Below are positions 17,444-26,053 of a stretch of 64,000 nt of DNA, one piece after another (position 1 is the first letter of the stretch; every line of letters starts with the position of its first letter). Made by a program: the position numbers and the translations under genes. The notes under the pieces were generated by a model. It was not told the DNA's origin. It did no database searches and worked only from the letters and a program-made list of their open reading frames with translations. Location: assembly GCA_963728855.1 (NCBI GenBank), contig CAVSLN010000001.1, positions 682,001 to 746,000 of the forward strand, written 5' to 3'. The DNA is from AC-43 sp963728855 (GTDB lineage: Bacteria; Actinomycetota; Actinomycetes; Mycobacteriales; Micromonosporaceae).

Positions 17444-19435
17444 GTGCCAGGTCATGTGCTGACGTCTACCGCACCATGCACCGCATTCCGCGGGGTGTGT
17501 GGTGGCAAGCCCGGCGCTGCGGGTAGACGGACATGTGTGACCGGCCCGGTACTGGCGCAACGGGTCGGATGGTTGGCAGACCTGATCCGCGGCATGGCCG
17601 ACGAACTTGTCTACGCTCACTGGGTCGACCTCGACTTGGCGGCCCTCGCTACGGTGTCAGGCGTAGGACCGGACGGACGAAAACTGCCGAGCAACGGGTG
17701 GATGGCGTTACGCCGGCTCGGCTGGGCCGCCACGGCACCAGCGGGTGTGGTCGTGTCGGACCGGGTACGGCGCATCGCTGAGGAAGAAGCTGGCCGTGCG
17801 TTGCGGCTGGCGGTGTACCGCCGCTCGGTTACCGCGGTGCTGATCGCGACATGGCCGGCCGATCCGTTCCATCGTAGGGATGACGAGTGGTCGGCGTTGC
17901 GCGCGGTGCTTCCCGACGGGGTCGATAACGCGACGATTCGTAACCGTACCCGGCAGATCGCCGCGTTCGTCGCGCAGCACGATCGCCTACCGGCGGATCT
18001 GTGCGACCTGGAGGATGCGCCGAGGGTGGCTAGGCAGGCGAGTCTCGCTGCCGCCGACCGGCAGCAGGTGCTCGTCGACTGGGTCGACGAAGCCACTGTA
18101 CGGGTACGGACACAACTGCCACTGAGCGCGGCACCGGCCTCGTACCGCGACTGGGCCTGGCGCACCCTTGAGGTGAGGGTGCCGCCGACGGTCCCGGCTG
18201 GCGCGCAGGTGTGCACCCCGACGCTACGACCTCAGCCAGACAAGGTCCGGGTCGACCTGCCGTGGCAGGTCCTACACACGCAGCCGGTCCTGGTGGGGCA
18301 CACCCGTGCGCTGGGTGTCGACTGGGGTCTGAACACCCTGTTGACGGCAACCGTCGCCGACCTCGACACGCACAGCGGGATGAGCGCGGACGGGCGAGTA
18401 CTGCGGTTCGACGCTACCGGCGTGGCGGCAAAGCTCGTACGTCTTCGCCGCAGCCGGGAAAAGCTCAAAACCAAGATTGACCATCTGGTCCGGCTGCGCG
18501 ACGGCCGCCCGGTGAGGGCTGCGACCGACCCTGGGCTCGTGGGTAAGCTCGGCCGTCTGCAGGTCGAGCACGCCGCGATCTGCGCACGGATCCGGCGCCT
18601 GAACAACTCTCTGGCCTGGTCGGCGGCCCGCTGGCTCGTCGACCACGCAACCTGCACCGGCGCCACTGCCATCTACGTCGAGAACCTCAACACACTCGAA
18701 GGCCGAGGGGGATCTCGTAGCCTGAACCGGCGCCTGTCCGGCGCGGTGCGTGGAAGCGTCTTCACCGCGATCGAGCACCTCGCCGCCAAGGCAGGTGTCG
18801 CCGTGGTGGCGGTCCCGGCACGGGGCACGTCTTCGGGATGTCCCCGCTGCTGTGGTGCGGTGAAGCATGTCAAGGCGCCAGACCGACCGGCGGCCGGATA
18901 CCGTTGGACCATCTGCGACTGTGGCGTGTCGCTGGACCGGGATCATGCCGCGGCGGAACGTATCGCCGCTCGCGGCCTTGCCAACCAGAGCAGGGCCCGC
19001 CCAGACCGTCACGGCACTGCCGCCATCGGCAAAGCCGACGACGTACCCGTACGCCGACGAGCACGCACACGTAAGTCTCACACCCTGACGGCCGCGTCCA
19101 GGCCGGTACCCGACCGGCGCAAGACCGGACCCACGGCAGAGCAGGCTCGTCCTGCGGCCACGAAGACCTCACGCCTGCTGCCCTCGCGACGGCAGGTTCC
19201 CGCCCCAGCCGTGCCCATTACCACGTCTGGCCAGCGTCCGGTGGGACGGACACCCCAGGTAACCCATCAGGGTCGCCAGGTGCCGCACACGGTTTCCACC
19301 ACCAGCCCCCGGTACCCGCATCGGGTCCGTGGGACTGTCCTCGGCCGGGGCTTCCACCGCCACGTGCACGCCACACCAGTCACGGACCGATGCGGCAGTG
19401 CCAGCCGAACGCCCGTATTGCTACGGATCGCATAG
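17444..19435 (+). CDS. tnpB: TnpB RNA-guided nuclease of the IS607-type element
   Basis: GTG at 17444 overlaps the tnpA stop. The 663-residue product has a RuvC core with all three acidic residues: D293 in GVDWGLN, E413 in IYVENLN and D500 in LDRDHAAAERIA. A zinc finger with CPRC and CDC pairs lies between the last two. TnpB proteins of known activity are RNA-guided DNA endonucleases using an omega RNA made from the 3' end of their own gene. The N-terminal 270 residues lack an obvious match to textbook TnpB, and about 150 basic, Pro/Arg-rich residues follow the last Asp. That tail probably reads through RNA-coding sequence. Since tnpA is broken, this is a TnpB stranded without its recombinase. 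Confidence 0.8.
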   Translation: MPGHVLTSTAPCTAFRGVCGGKPGAAGRRTCVTGPVLAQRVGWLADLIRGMADELVYAHWVDLDLAALATVSGVGPDGRKLPSNGWMALRRLGWAATAPAGVVVSDRVRRIAEEEAGRALRLAVYRRSVTAVLIATWPADPFHRRDDEWSALRAVLPDGVDNATIRNRTRQIAAFVAQHDRLPADLCDLEDAPRVARQASLAAADRQQVLVDWVDEATVRVRTQLPLSAAPASYRDWAWRTLEVRVPPTVPAGAQVCTPTLRPQPDKVRVDLPWQVLHTQPVLVGHTRALGVDWGLNTLLTATVADLDTHSGMSADGRVLRFDATGVAAKLVRLRRSREKLKTKIDHLVRLRDGRPVRAATDPGLVGKLGRLQVEHAAICARIRRLNNSLAWSAARWLVDHATCTGATAIYVENLNTLEGRGGSRSLNRRLSGAVRGSVFTAIEHLAAKAGVAVVAVPARGTSSGCPRCCGAVKHVKAPDRPAAGYRWTICDCGVSLDRDHAAAERIAARGLANQSRARPDRHGTAAIGKADDVPVRRRARTRKSHTLTAASRPVPDRRKTGPTAEQARPAATKTSRLLPSRRQVPAPAVPITTSGQRPVGRTPQVTHQGRQVPHTVSTTSPRYPHRVRGTVLGRGFHRHVHATPVTDRCGSASRTPVLLRIA

Positions 19436-19625
19436 GAAACCAGAGACGCTCCTGGACGACGGGCGCTGCGTCGACGCCGTCGACCTTCGGCGTGCCAACT
19501 GTGGGGGACCTGTCGTCCGGGTGATTTTCGCGACACCGCCGGTCTCTCGAGCTCACTGATCTGAGGGATGTTGCGTCCTCTGGCCATGACCATCCTTGGC
19601 CGCGACTTACTGTCGAGGAGGCAAC

Positions 19626-20201
19626 ATGGGCGCTTTGGCTGGCGTACCGTCGGTAACCGACGTCGATCATTCCCCGCAGCACGAGGACGGCGCGGGCCAG
19701 GGTGATCCACACAGTTCGATGGAACTGTTGTATCGGCTGCACCGCGCGCCGCTGTACCGGTTCCTCATGCATGTGACGCTGGGCGACCGGCGGGACGCCG
19801 AGGACCTGCTGCAGGAGACGCTGTGCCGGGCCTGGCGGCACCTGCAGGATCACCGCCTGGATGTGGAGCGACTGCTGCCCTGGCTCTACACGGTGGCCCG
19901 GCGGATCGCGATCGACGCGGCCAGGGCGCGGCGGGCCAGGCCCACCGAACAGGTTACGGCTGACCTGAGTATCCTGCCCGCGCCATATGACGACATCGAG
20001 CAGATGCTCGTGACGCTGACGCTGCACCGCGGCCTGATGTCGCTGACCGAGGAGCACCGGCAGGTGCTCATGGAGGTGTTCTACAACGAGCGGACCGCGG
20101 GTAAGGCCGCTGAGGTGCTCGGCATACCCGAGGGTACGGTCAGATCCCGTACCTTTTATGCAATTCGGGCGCTGCGTGCCGTCACCCGCGGGATCGCCTG
20201 A
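19626..20201 (+). CDS. ECF-type RNA polymerase sigma factor
   Basis: The ATG at 19626 follows a GAGGAGG ribosome site. The 191-residue product has sigma region 2 (LYRLHRAPLYRFLMHVTLGDRRDAEDLLQETLCRAW, read in two pieces) and region 4 with the HTH GKAAEVLGIPEGTVRSRTFYAIRAL. ECF sigma factors redirect RNA polymerase to stress or envelope promoters. No anti-sigma gene is adjacent: the next gene downstream is convergent (YbaB-like) and upstream is the IS607-type element, which may have separated it from a partner. Confidence 0.88.
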   Translation: MGALAGVPSVTDVDHSPQHEDGAGQGDPHSSMELLYRLHRAPLYRFLMHVTLGDRRDAEDLLQETLCRAWRHLQDHRLDVERLLPWLYTVARRIAIDAARARRARPTEQVTADLSILPAPYDDIEQMLVTLTLHRGLMSLTEEHRQVLMEVFYNERTAGKAAEVLGIPEGTVRSRTFYAIRALRAVTRGIA

Positions 20202-20208
20202 GGGCAAC

Positions 20209-20547
20209 CTAGCGGGCTGCCGGCCTCGGTGTCCCCATCATGCGCACGATGTCCGCGTCCAACGCCGCCATCCGCTCGGCTGTGCGGGACCTGAGCGCGT
20301 CGATGGCATGCCGAAGTGCCGTCAGCGTCAGGGCTGCCAAGGCTTCGGCGTCGCCCTCGTCGACGGCGGCCTGGTCGAAAGTCACTCCGATCACTTCGCC
20401 GTTACCCCGCATGACGACCGTCACCAGTCCGTCGCCGGCGGTTCCCCGTACTTCCATGTCAACGAGCTCCGCCTGAACGAGCACGATGTGCCGCCGCATC
20501 TCCTGCATGCGCTTGACCAGATCCCGCGGGGGTGGTCCATCGGGCAC
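20209..20547 (-). CDS. YbaB/EbfC-family nucleoid-associated protein
   Basis: A GTG start at 20547 has a GAGGAG site upstream; the product is 112 residues, normal for the family. It shows the helix-strand-helix layout: an N-terminal coiled helix (LVKRMQEMRRHIVLVQAELVD), three strands (TAGDGLVTVVMRGNGEVIGVTF) and a C-terminal helix (ALRHAIDALRSRTAERM). YbaB proteins form dimers and bind DNA without strong specificity. Diverged copies next to WXG100 or LuxR genes are common in actinomycetes. It lies between a convergent sigma factor and an LAL regulator on the same strand. Confidence 0.7.
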   Translation of the reverse strand: MPDGPPPRDLVKRMQEMRRHIVLVQAELVDMEVRGTAGDGLVTVVMRGNGEVIGVTFDQAAVDEGDAEALAALTLTALRHAIDALRSRTAERMAALDADIVRMMGTPRPAAR

Positions 20548-20632
20548 CGAGGTCTCCTCTCGATGGCTTGCGGCAGCCCGGCCGGGGCCACGCCTGGTCG
20601 GCCACTGTCTATTGTGGACAGATGGTGGTATC

Positions 20633-20666
20633 GGCTCGTGGCCGGTCACGGGACCGGCCACGAGCC
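20633..20666 (-). terminator. Perfect 15-bp hairpin downstream of the LuxR-type regulator
   Basis: GGCTCGTGGCCGGTC (20633-20647) pairs fully with 20652-20666 across a 4-base loop. It lies about 200 bases after the stop of the minus-strand LAL gene and before the YbaB-like gene. There is no T-tract, as is usual in high-GC actinomycetes. A terminator is the simplest reading. Confidence 0.5.
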
Positions 20667-20865
20667 TGGGCGGACGCACCATTGGGGGGCTGGTGCGGCC
20701 TGGTGACGTGCCGGTGTACCCGATCGGCTGTGGGGAACCGCGGGTACCCGTGCGAACCAACCTGCGAACTAACCGGCACGTGTAACTACTACGGTCAGCC
20801 GGCGCCGACCATTCATTTCCCGTCCCGGTCGGCTGGAGCGACACCGCCGAGCGTCCAAATGCCGG

Positions 20866-23835
20866 TCATGGCTCCGGATCCGAACAGACCTTGCCATCTA
20901 CTGCCTGAGGCGTCCGTCTGATGATTTCGCGCGCCACGTCGACGCGGGAGTGGACGTTGAGCTTGGTGAGGATGTGGGAGACGTGGGTCTGGACGGTGTT
21001 GCGGGACAGGTGGAGGTCGGCGGCGATGTCCGTGTTGGACTTGCCGGCCGCGATCAGGCGCGCGATCTTGATTTCGGTCGGAGTCAGAGCCTTCCAGGTG
21101 GTCGCGGGCCGGCGGCGCGCGCTGCGGCGGATACCAAAGGCGCGCATGCGGGCATCGGCACGCCGGATGTCCCAGGCGGCGTCGAGGTCCGCGTAGAACC
21201 GGAGGGCGTCGGTGTAGACCGTCCGCGCCGCGGCGGTGTCGCCGCGGTCGGCCAGCAGGACGGCGGCGCTCTCCAATGCCTGGGCCGACCAGAGGGGGAC
21301 GCCGATGTGGCGGTAGGCGTCGGCCGCGGACATGAGCAGCGCGGGGTCGGCGTCCAGCAGGCCGCGGCACTGGTTCGCGGCGGCATGTGTGCGGGGCAAC
21401 GGGTTTCGGTCGGTCTCGGCGGCGCAGACCCGCGTAGCTTCTTCGGCGGTGACCGCGTCACCTAACGCCAGCGCGAGTCGGACCAGGTCGGGAAGCCACC
21501 AGCACGCGTCGACGTGCAGTTGGCCAAACTCGCCGCGACCCGCCGGATCGATCGCTTCGAAAAGCCGTTGGAGTGCCTCGCCGGGCAGGTTGTCGCGTTC
21601 GGCGGCCGCGGCCCGCGCGACGACGAGGTAGAAGGTGAGATACCAGGCATCGGCATCGGGTGGTGGATCTTCGCGACGCCATAGGTATTTGTCGATGTTG
21701 TGAAGGTCGTCGCGGTGGATGGCGATCAGACTCCGGTAACCGCGGAGCATCAGCGCCCGCGCGGGGTCGACCGGCAGTTGGCTGGCCGCGTCCAGTTCGG
21801 CCACGGCGTCGTCCCAGCGCCCGCTGTAATAGCAGTGTCCACCCGCTCGGATGCGCAGCGCGGCCAACCGTCCAGGGCTACCCGAGCGTTCCGCCAACGC
21901 CAGTGCCTCGCCGAGCGCACGCTCGCACTCGACACGGTGGCCCAGGTTCGACAGCCCGGCGAAACGGTTCTCCAGCAGGAGGAGCCGGAGGTTGGTGGTC
22001 TGCGGTGACCGTCCGGCGAGGTCGAGCGCCCGATCGACCATTGCCAAGCCGCGCGCCTCGTCGTGCCGATGGGTCTGCTCCACCATGGCGTGGGCGACCA
22101 GGGCGTATCCAGCGGCGAGCGGATCGCCCGCCCGCGTCGCCTCAGCGTCGGCCCGCGTGGCGACCGCTTCGCCTTCCTCGAAGCGAGCGCAGGCCGTCAA
22201 GATCATCGCGCACATGGCCCGGAGCCGGGCGGTCCACGTCGCCGTCAACGCCAGATCGTTGAGCGCATCGCGCGCGACAGCGAGAGCCTCCGGAAACCGA
22301 AGCCGAAGGGTCAACGCGTGGGCGAGGGTCCAGGCCAGTTCGCCGGCCACCGCCGGCTCTTGGGTACGGGCCAGCAAGGGGCGGGCCAGGGCATCGATCT
22401 CCTGGTACCGGGACAGCTGGAACAACGCGGTGACGAGATGAGCGTCCAGTTGAGCGCGCCGCGGGTCGGTCGAGTCCGTGGTCTGGCGCAGCCGTTGCAG
22501 CAGGTCGGCGGCAATGTCCGGGCTGCGCGAGGCCAATGTCGGTGCCGTTGTGATCAACCACTCGAGAATCCACTCGCCGGCGACGTCAGGTACGGCCACC
22601 AACTGCTGCGCGACCCGCTCGGCCGGTGCCCGCGCGGCAGCAAGACGACGCGCGGCCTCGCGGTGCAGGTCTGCCCGCAGCGCCGCCGGCATACCCTCAT
22701 AGAGAGCGTGACGGATCAATGGGTGCCGGAAGGCCAACGCCGTGCCCGACTCGCCGAGCACCCCGGCGGACAGCCCTTCGTGGACGACACCGATGAGGTT
22801 TGTGGCCGCCTGGCCGGTGATCACGCTCAGATGCTCGACGTGGAACTCGTTGCCCAGCACGGTCGCCGCCCGCAGCGCCGTGGTGGCGGACTCGGAGAGG
22901 AAGCTCAACCGGGTGCGGATCGCGGCGCTCAACGACCGCGGCGCGGCGTGACCGCCCTCGACAAGGTCGGCCACCCCACCCCGGACCTGGATCCGCTTCT
23001 CCAGCACCAGGGCGTTCAGCAGCTCCCGCAGATACAGCGGATTTCCGCCGGCCTGCGCAGCCAGACCAAGCAGGCCCGGCCCCGGCTCGGCGGAGACCAG
23101 CCGGCGCAGCAGCGCGGTCACGCCGGCTGGGCGCAGGCCATCGAGTCGCAACTCCACGGCGCCGGTTTCCGTCAGCGCTCGATGCAGCTGGTACACCTCC
23201 GGGCGTACCGGCACCGGCCGGGCGGAGGCGATCAGCAGCAACGGCAGCTGGCCGGTGGCGTGGTGCAGCCGCGCCCAGACGGCAAGGCTCAGTTCGTCGG
23301 ACCATTGCAGGTCGTCCGCAGCCACCACCACCGGACCGGTGGCGCACAACCGATCAACGAGGACGAGCAGTAGCTCGGCGGCGGCGAACGTAGGATCACC
23401 GTTGGTGACCTCCCGGCTGACCTTGGTGCCCCACAGTCGTTCGGCGATCTCTGCCCGGCCGGGATCGGTGGCGTGTGGTCCCACCCGCATGGCATCGAGC
23501 AGAAGCCGGAGCGGAAAGACCATGCCCGCTTCCTCGGCGCGAGCGGCGAACACTCCGCAGCCGGCGTTCTCCGCGTCGGCCAACCCGGCGGCCAACAGGG
23601 CCGACTTACCGATGCCCGGCTCCCCGTCGAGCCATACCGAGCCGCCGCGCCCGGCTTCGACGTCGGCGATCAGGCTCTGTAGCCGGTCCAGCTCCTCGTC
23701 GCGACCGATCAGTACGCCAGGCGACTCGCCGAGGACCACCTTCTGGCGATCGGGAATGCTCAGCCATCGGTGGGCTCGGGGCATCCGTGCCGTCCGCTTC
23801 TCATCGGATGGCCGATCGGCCTCGTCGGACGTCAT
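20866..23835 (-). CDS. LuxR-family (LAL-type) ATPase transcription regulator
   Basis: The 989-residue product has an AAA-like ATPase with Walker A GEPGIGKSALL and Walker B VVVAADDLQWSD. A long alpha-helical, TPR-like middle follows, and a C-terminal LuxR HTH (LTPTEIKIARLIAAGKSNTDIA...SRNTVQTHVSHILTKL). LAL proteins of this size are usually activators of secondary-metabolite or catabolic genes. A second gene of the same architecture lies at 26054-28903, with a secreted carbohydrate-binding protein between them, all on the minus strand. The start used is the ATG at 23835; a later start near the ATPase domain cannot be excluded. Confidence 0.9.
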   Translation of the reverse strand: MTSDEADRPSDEKRTARMPRAHRWLSIPDRQKVVLGESPGVLIGRDEELDRLQSLIADVEAGRGGSVWLDGEPGIGKSALLAAGLADAENAGCGVFAARAEEAGMVFPLRLLLDAMRVGPHATDPGRAEIAERLWGTKVSREVTNGDPTFAAAELLLVLVDRLCATGPVVVAADDLQWSDELSLAVWARLHHATGQLPLLLIASARPVPVRPEVYQLHRALTETGAVELRLDGLRPAGVTALLRRLVSAEPGPGLLGLAAQAGGNPLYLRELLNALVLEKRIQVRGGVADLVEGGHAAPRSLSAAIRTRLSFLSESATTALRAATVLGNEFHVEHLSVITGQAATNLIGVVHEGLSAGVLGESGTALAFRHPLIRHALYEGMPAALRADLHREAARRLAAARAPAERVAQQLVAVPDVAGEWILEWLITTAPTLASRSPDIAADLLQRLRQTTDSTDPRRAQLDAHLVTALFQLSRYQEIDALARPLLARTQEPAVAGELAWTLAHALTLRLRFPEALAVARDALNDLALTATWTARLRAMCAMILTACARFEEGEAVATRADAEATRAGDPLAAGYALVAHAMVEQTHRHDEARGLAMVDRALDLAGRSPQTTNLRLLLLENRFAGLSNLGHRVECERALGEALALAERSGSPGRLAALRIRAGGHCYYSGRWDDAVAELDAASQLPVDPARALMLRGYRSLIAIHRDDLHNIDKYLWRREDPPPDADAWYLTFYLVVARAAAAERDNLPGEALQRLFEAIDPAGRGEFGQLHVDACWWLPDLVRLALALGDAVTAEEATRVCAAETDRNPLPRTHAAANQCRGLLDADPALLMSAADAYRHIGVPLWSAQALESAAVLLADRGDTAAARTVYTDALRFYADLDAAWDIRRADARMRAFGIRRSARRRPATTWKALTPTEIKIARLIAAGKSNTDIAADLHLSRNTVQTHVSHILTKLNVHSRVDVAREIIRRTPQAVDGKVCSDPEP

Positions 23836-24090
23836 GACACCCGCCGCTGACGGTGCGCGGTGCCGCTGGGGGACAGGTCGACCGCCCGCCGTCGGTTGTC
23901 CAACATCGGGACCCGGCGCTGGCCCTGGTCAGCCGGCACGTTGCTCCCCCCACGCGGCCGAGCCTGGGCGCCTTGCCGCGAGGAAGGTTCTAGCACCGGT
24001 GCATGATGCTGATCAAGTCTTGTTCGGGCGGCAGACCCAGCCCGCTTCCGTCTGGTTGCCGACGCGTTCATCAGATTCCTTCCGTGGATA

Positions 24091-24171
24091 CCCCGCCTTC
24101 AGGCGGGGGAGGAAACGGAACCCCTGCAGAGCAGGGCAGGGAAAGCCGATCCGCCGCCAAGGCGGATCGGC
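24091..24171. repeat. Cluster of three hairpins
   Basis: Three consecutive stems: CCCCGCC-TTCA-GGCGGGG (24091-24108), CCCTGC-AGA-GCAGGG (24122-24136) and GCCGATCCGCC with its full complement (24145-24171). On the minus strand they lie 170-250 bases after the stop of the secreted CBM protein, where they could end transcription. The first hairpin, read on the plus strand and followed by GGAGGAA, resembles the right-end hairpin of IS200/IS605/IS1341-type elements. No tnpB is present here. The rest of 23836-24342 shows no gene. Confidence 0.6.
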
Positions 24172-24342
24172 GTCCGCCCGCGTGTCACCGAAAGAGTCGG
24201 GTTCCGGCACACCCAGCACGCCCGTTCCGGGACATCGGCGCCCTGACGGTGCCCGGATCCAGCCGACACGGGCACCGGTCAAGGCGTCCATGAGCGAGTC
24301 GGGCACTCGCCGCCCAGTCGGTCAGCACGTGAGCTGACCGGG

Positions 24343-25905
24343 TCAAAGCGCGAACGAGAACCAGTTGATGTTTCCGATCTCCCAACCCGAGGAGCTGGCG
24401 AACGTCAGAAAAACCTTGTGGCGCCCGGTAACCGGCGGGTTGACCGGGGCGGTGGCCAGTTGCCAGTTCTGCCAGCCTCCGGTGGAGCCTATCGGCGCGA
24501 CGGCGATCGGGGTGCTGGAGGCGGAGTCGAGCCGCAGCTGGAACTCCCCGGTCATCCCGCTTGGCAGGCCGGACGCGTAGCGTACCAGGAAGTGGCTGAC
24601 CGGTTTGGTACCGAAGTCGAGGTAGTCGTACTCCAGCCAGTCGCCGGGGGCCAGGTAGCCCACGTCCTTGCCGCCGCCGCTGTCGGTGCAGTCCTCCAGT
24701 TGGGTACCGGACTGGGCGCTGTACAGCTCCGCCTCGATCCGGCCATAGGCGTTGGGCACAGCAGGCTGGACCGGCTGCGGGGACGGTCCTGACGAAGCGC
24801 GCGGTGAGCTGGGCGCGGAGGACGCCTGCGGACCGGGCACTCCACCGGCAAGCCGGGGGTCCTTGGCGTAGTAGGGCAGGTAGCCGTTGACCGCGGTGCT
24901 GAGCGACCGGTCCGGACCGGTCGGGACACCCCCGGCCATCGCTACGGACGTGACGCCCCAGTCGAACGCGGTCAGCGCCCCGGCGTAACTGTCGGTCCTG
25001 GCATCCTGTACGGACACCTGTTTCACCAGATCGCACATTGCCCGACCCAGCGTCATGATCGCTTCTTGCGGTCGCCATGGCGTCGATGTCGGGTCCAGGC
25101 TGTAAAGGGCCCATTCCTGCTGGAGGAACTGGCCGATGCCCTGCTGGCCGCGCGCACTGAGCTTGTTCGGGTTGAACCCGGACTGCGCCATGAGCTGAGC
25201 GGCCAGGCGCGGCGGCGTCACCGCGGCGCAGACCGAGCCAGCAGCGACCAGCGGCTGTACGTACTCGTCCGATACCGGTACCGGCGGTGCCGATGACCCC
25301 GATGACGGGCTGACCGCACCCGACGGCGACGGAAGGCCGACCCCGGCGCCGCCGAACTGCGGCTGCTGCTGGTACCAGTCCGCGTAGCTGGCGACCCGCG
25401 AGACGTAGCTCGCGGTGGCCTCGGACCCGACGGTACCGGGCCGCTGCCCGGAAATGAACGACGCCAACCCCGAACGCCACAGGTCACCGGGTACCCGCGC
25501 CGCCCGCGCCTGGCCGATCAGGTCGCACATGGCATGGGCGAGGGCAGTGATGTTGGCCGCGATGTCCGAACGCTGCGCCTTCGGCCCCGGTGCCCACCGC
25601 CGCCACGCCTGGTCGCTGAGCCCGGCCACGCCGCGCCCGCCACCCGCCATCGTGGCCGTGGCGCTGAACCCGGAGTTGGCCATCAGCTGACCGGCCAGCC
25701 GCGGCGGGGTCAGCGTCGGGCAGGAGGCCGCCGCCTCGCCGATCGCCGGGAGCTGGTCGGCCGGAACGGCGAGCGCGACCGGATCAGCACCCGCAGTGGT
25801 CGGCCACCCGGTGATGACCGCGACCACCACGCAGAGGAGCACGACCACCGCCGTCGCCGTGGCCACCACGGCCCGCCCGGGCCTGCGCACCCGGTGTCTC
25901 ACCAT
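24343..25905 (-). CDS. Secreted protein with two pseudo-lysozyme repeats and a C-terminal sugar-binding module
   Basis: An N-terminal membrane/signal segment (VVATATAVVVLLCVVVAVI) is followed by two related alpha-helical repeats, each starting with LTPPRLAGQLMANSGF or VTPPRLAAQLMAQSGF. A Pro/Ser linker and a CBM6/CBM35-like beta-sandwich (EAELYSAQSG...GDWLEYDYLDFG...GNINWFSF) follow. The repeats look like lytic transglycosylase/lysozyme folds, but the Glu normally preceding SGF is Asn in repeat 1 and Gln in repeat 2. They should bind but not cleave glycan. I start at the ATG at 25905 (MVRHRVRR), just before the signal segment; the frame is open to 25977. It lies between two LAL regulators on the same strand, which may control it. 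Confidence 0.75.
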   Translation of the reverse strand: MVRHRVRRPGRAVVATATAVVVLLCVVVAVITGWPTTAGADPVALAVPADQLPAIGEAAASCPTLTPPRLAGQLMANSGFSATATMAGGGRGVAGLSDQAWRRWAPGPKAQRSDIAANITALAHAMCDLIGQARAARVPGDLWRSGLASFISGQRPGTVGSEATASYVSRVASYADWYQQQPQFGGAGVGLPSPSGAVSPSSGSSAPPVPVSDEYVQPLVAAGSVCAAVTPPRLAAQLMAQSGFNPNKLSARGQQGIGQFLQQEWALYSLDPTSTPWRPQEAIMTLGRAMCDLVKQVSVQDARTDSYAGALTAFDWGVTSVAMAGGVPTGPDRSLSTAVNGYLPYYAKDPRLAGGVPGPQASSAPSSPRASSGPSPQPVQPAVPNAYGRIEAELYSAQSGTQLEDCTDSGGGKDVGYLAPGDWLEYDYLDFGTKPVSHFLVRYASGLPSGMTGEFQLRLDSASSTPIAVAPIGSTGGWQNWQLATAPVNPPVTGRHKVFLTFASSSGWEIGNINWFSFAL

Positions 25906-26053
25906 GGACGATCTCACGGCTGGTCCCCTCGATCGACGACACGTCGAGGTGTTTGACGTAGCCCGCGGCCCTGACATTCAACACCGGAACCGGATTTCCT
26001 CGGCGCCAGTCGGCGAGATCGATGTCCAGGGCTCCGGGTCGGCGAATCGTGGC

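Larger units (their letters stand above)
15430..17444 (+). pseudogene. tnpA: IS607 TnpA serine recombinase, frameshifted and interrupted
   Basis: The N-terminal MerR-like HTH is read from a GTG at 15430 (PAAEYVGVHPVTLRRWADEG). Near 15593 the frame shifts by one G into the serine recombinase domain, whose nucleophile motif is ALYVRVSG and which continues through VRVTHQDRLARFG and LADFMSLVATFAGR. At 15985 an IS5-type element interrupts it. The C-terminus (YGIRSGEAKRRLLAVADKDVG, stop 17442-17444) resumes after 17378. Removing the insertion restores a continuous tail. With a frame break and a 1.4-kb insertion, TnpA cannot be made intact. Confidence 0.85.
15430..19435 (+). mobile_element. IS607-type element (tnpA disrupted, tnpB intact)
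   Basis: A serine-recombinase tnpA (15430-15985 plus 17378-17444) and a tnpB nuclease gene (17444-19435) overlap head to tail, the standard IS607 layout. IS607 elements have no inverted repeats or target duplication, so the outer ends are approximate. A complete IS5-type element (15985-17374) sits inside tnpA. Confidence 0.75.

Noticed and set aside
22063..23373. 436-residue frame on the plus strand
   Set aside because: Opposes the LAL regulator ATPase, whose Walker motifs are unambiguous on the other strand; the composition is typical of a shadow.
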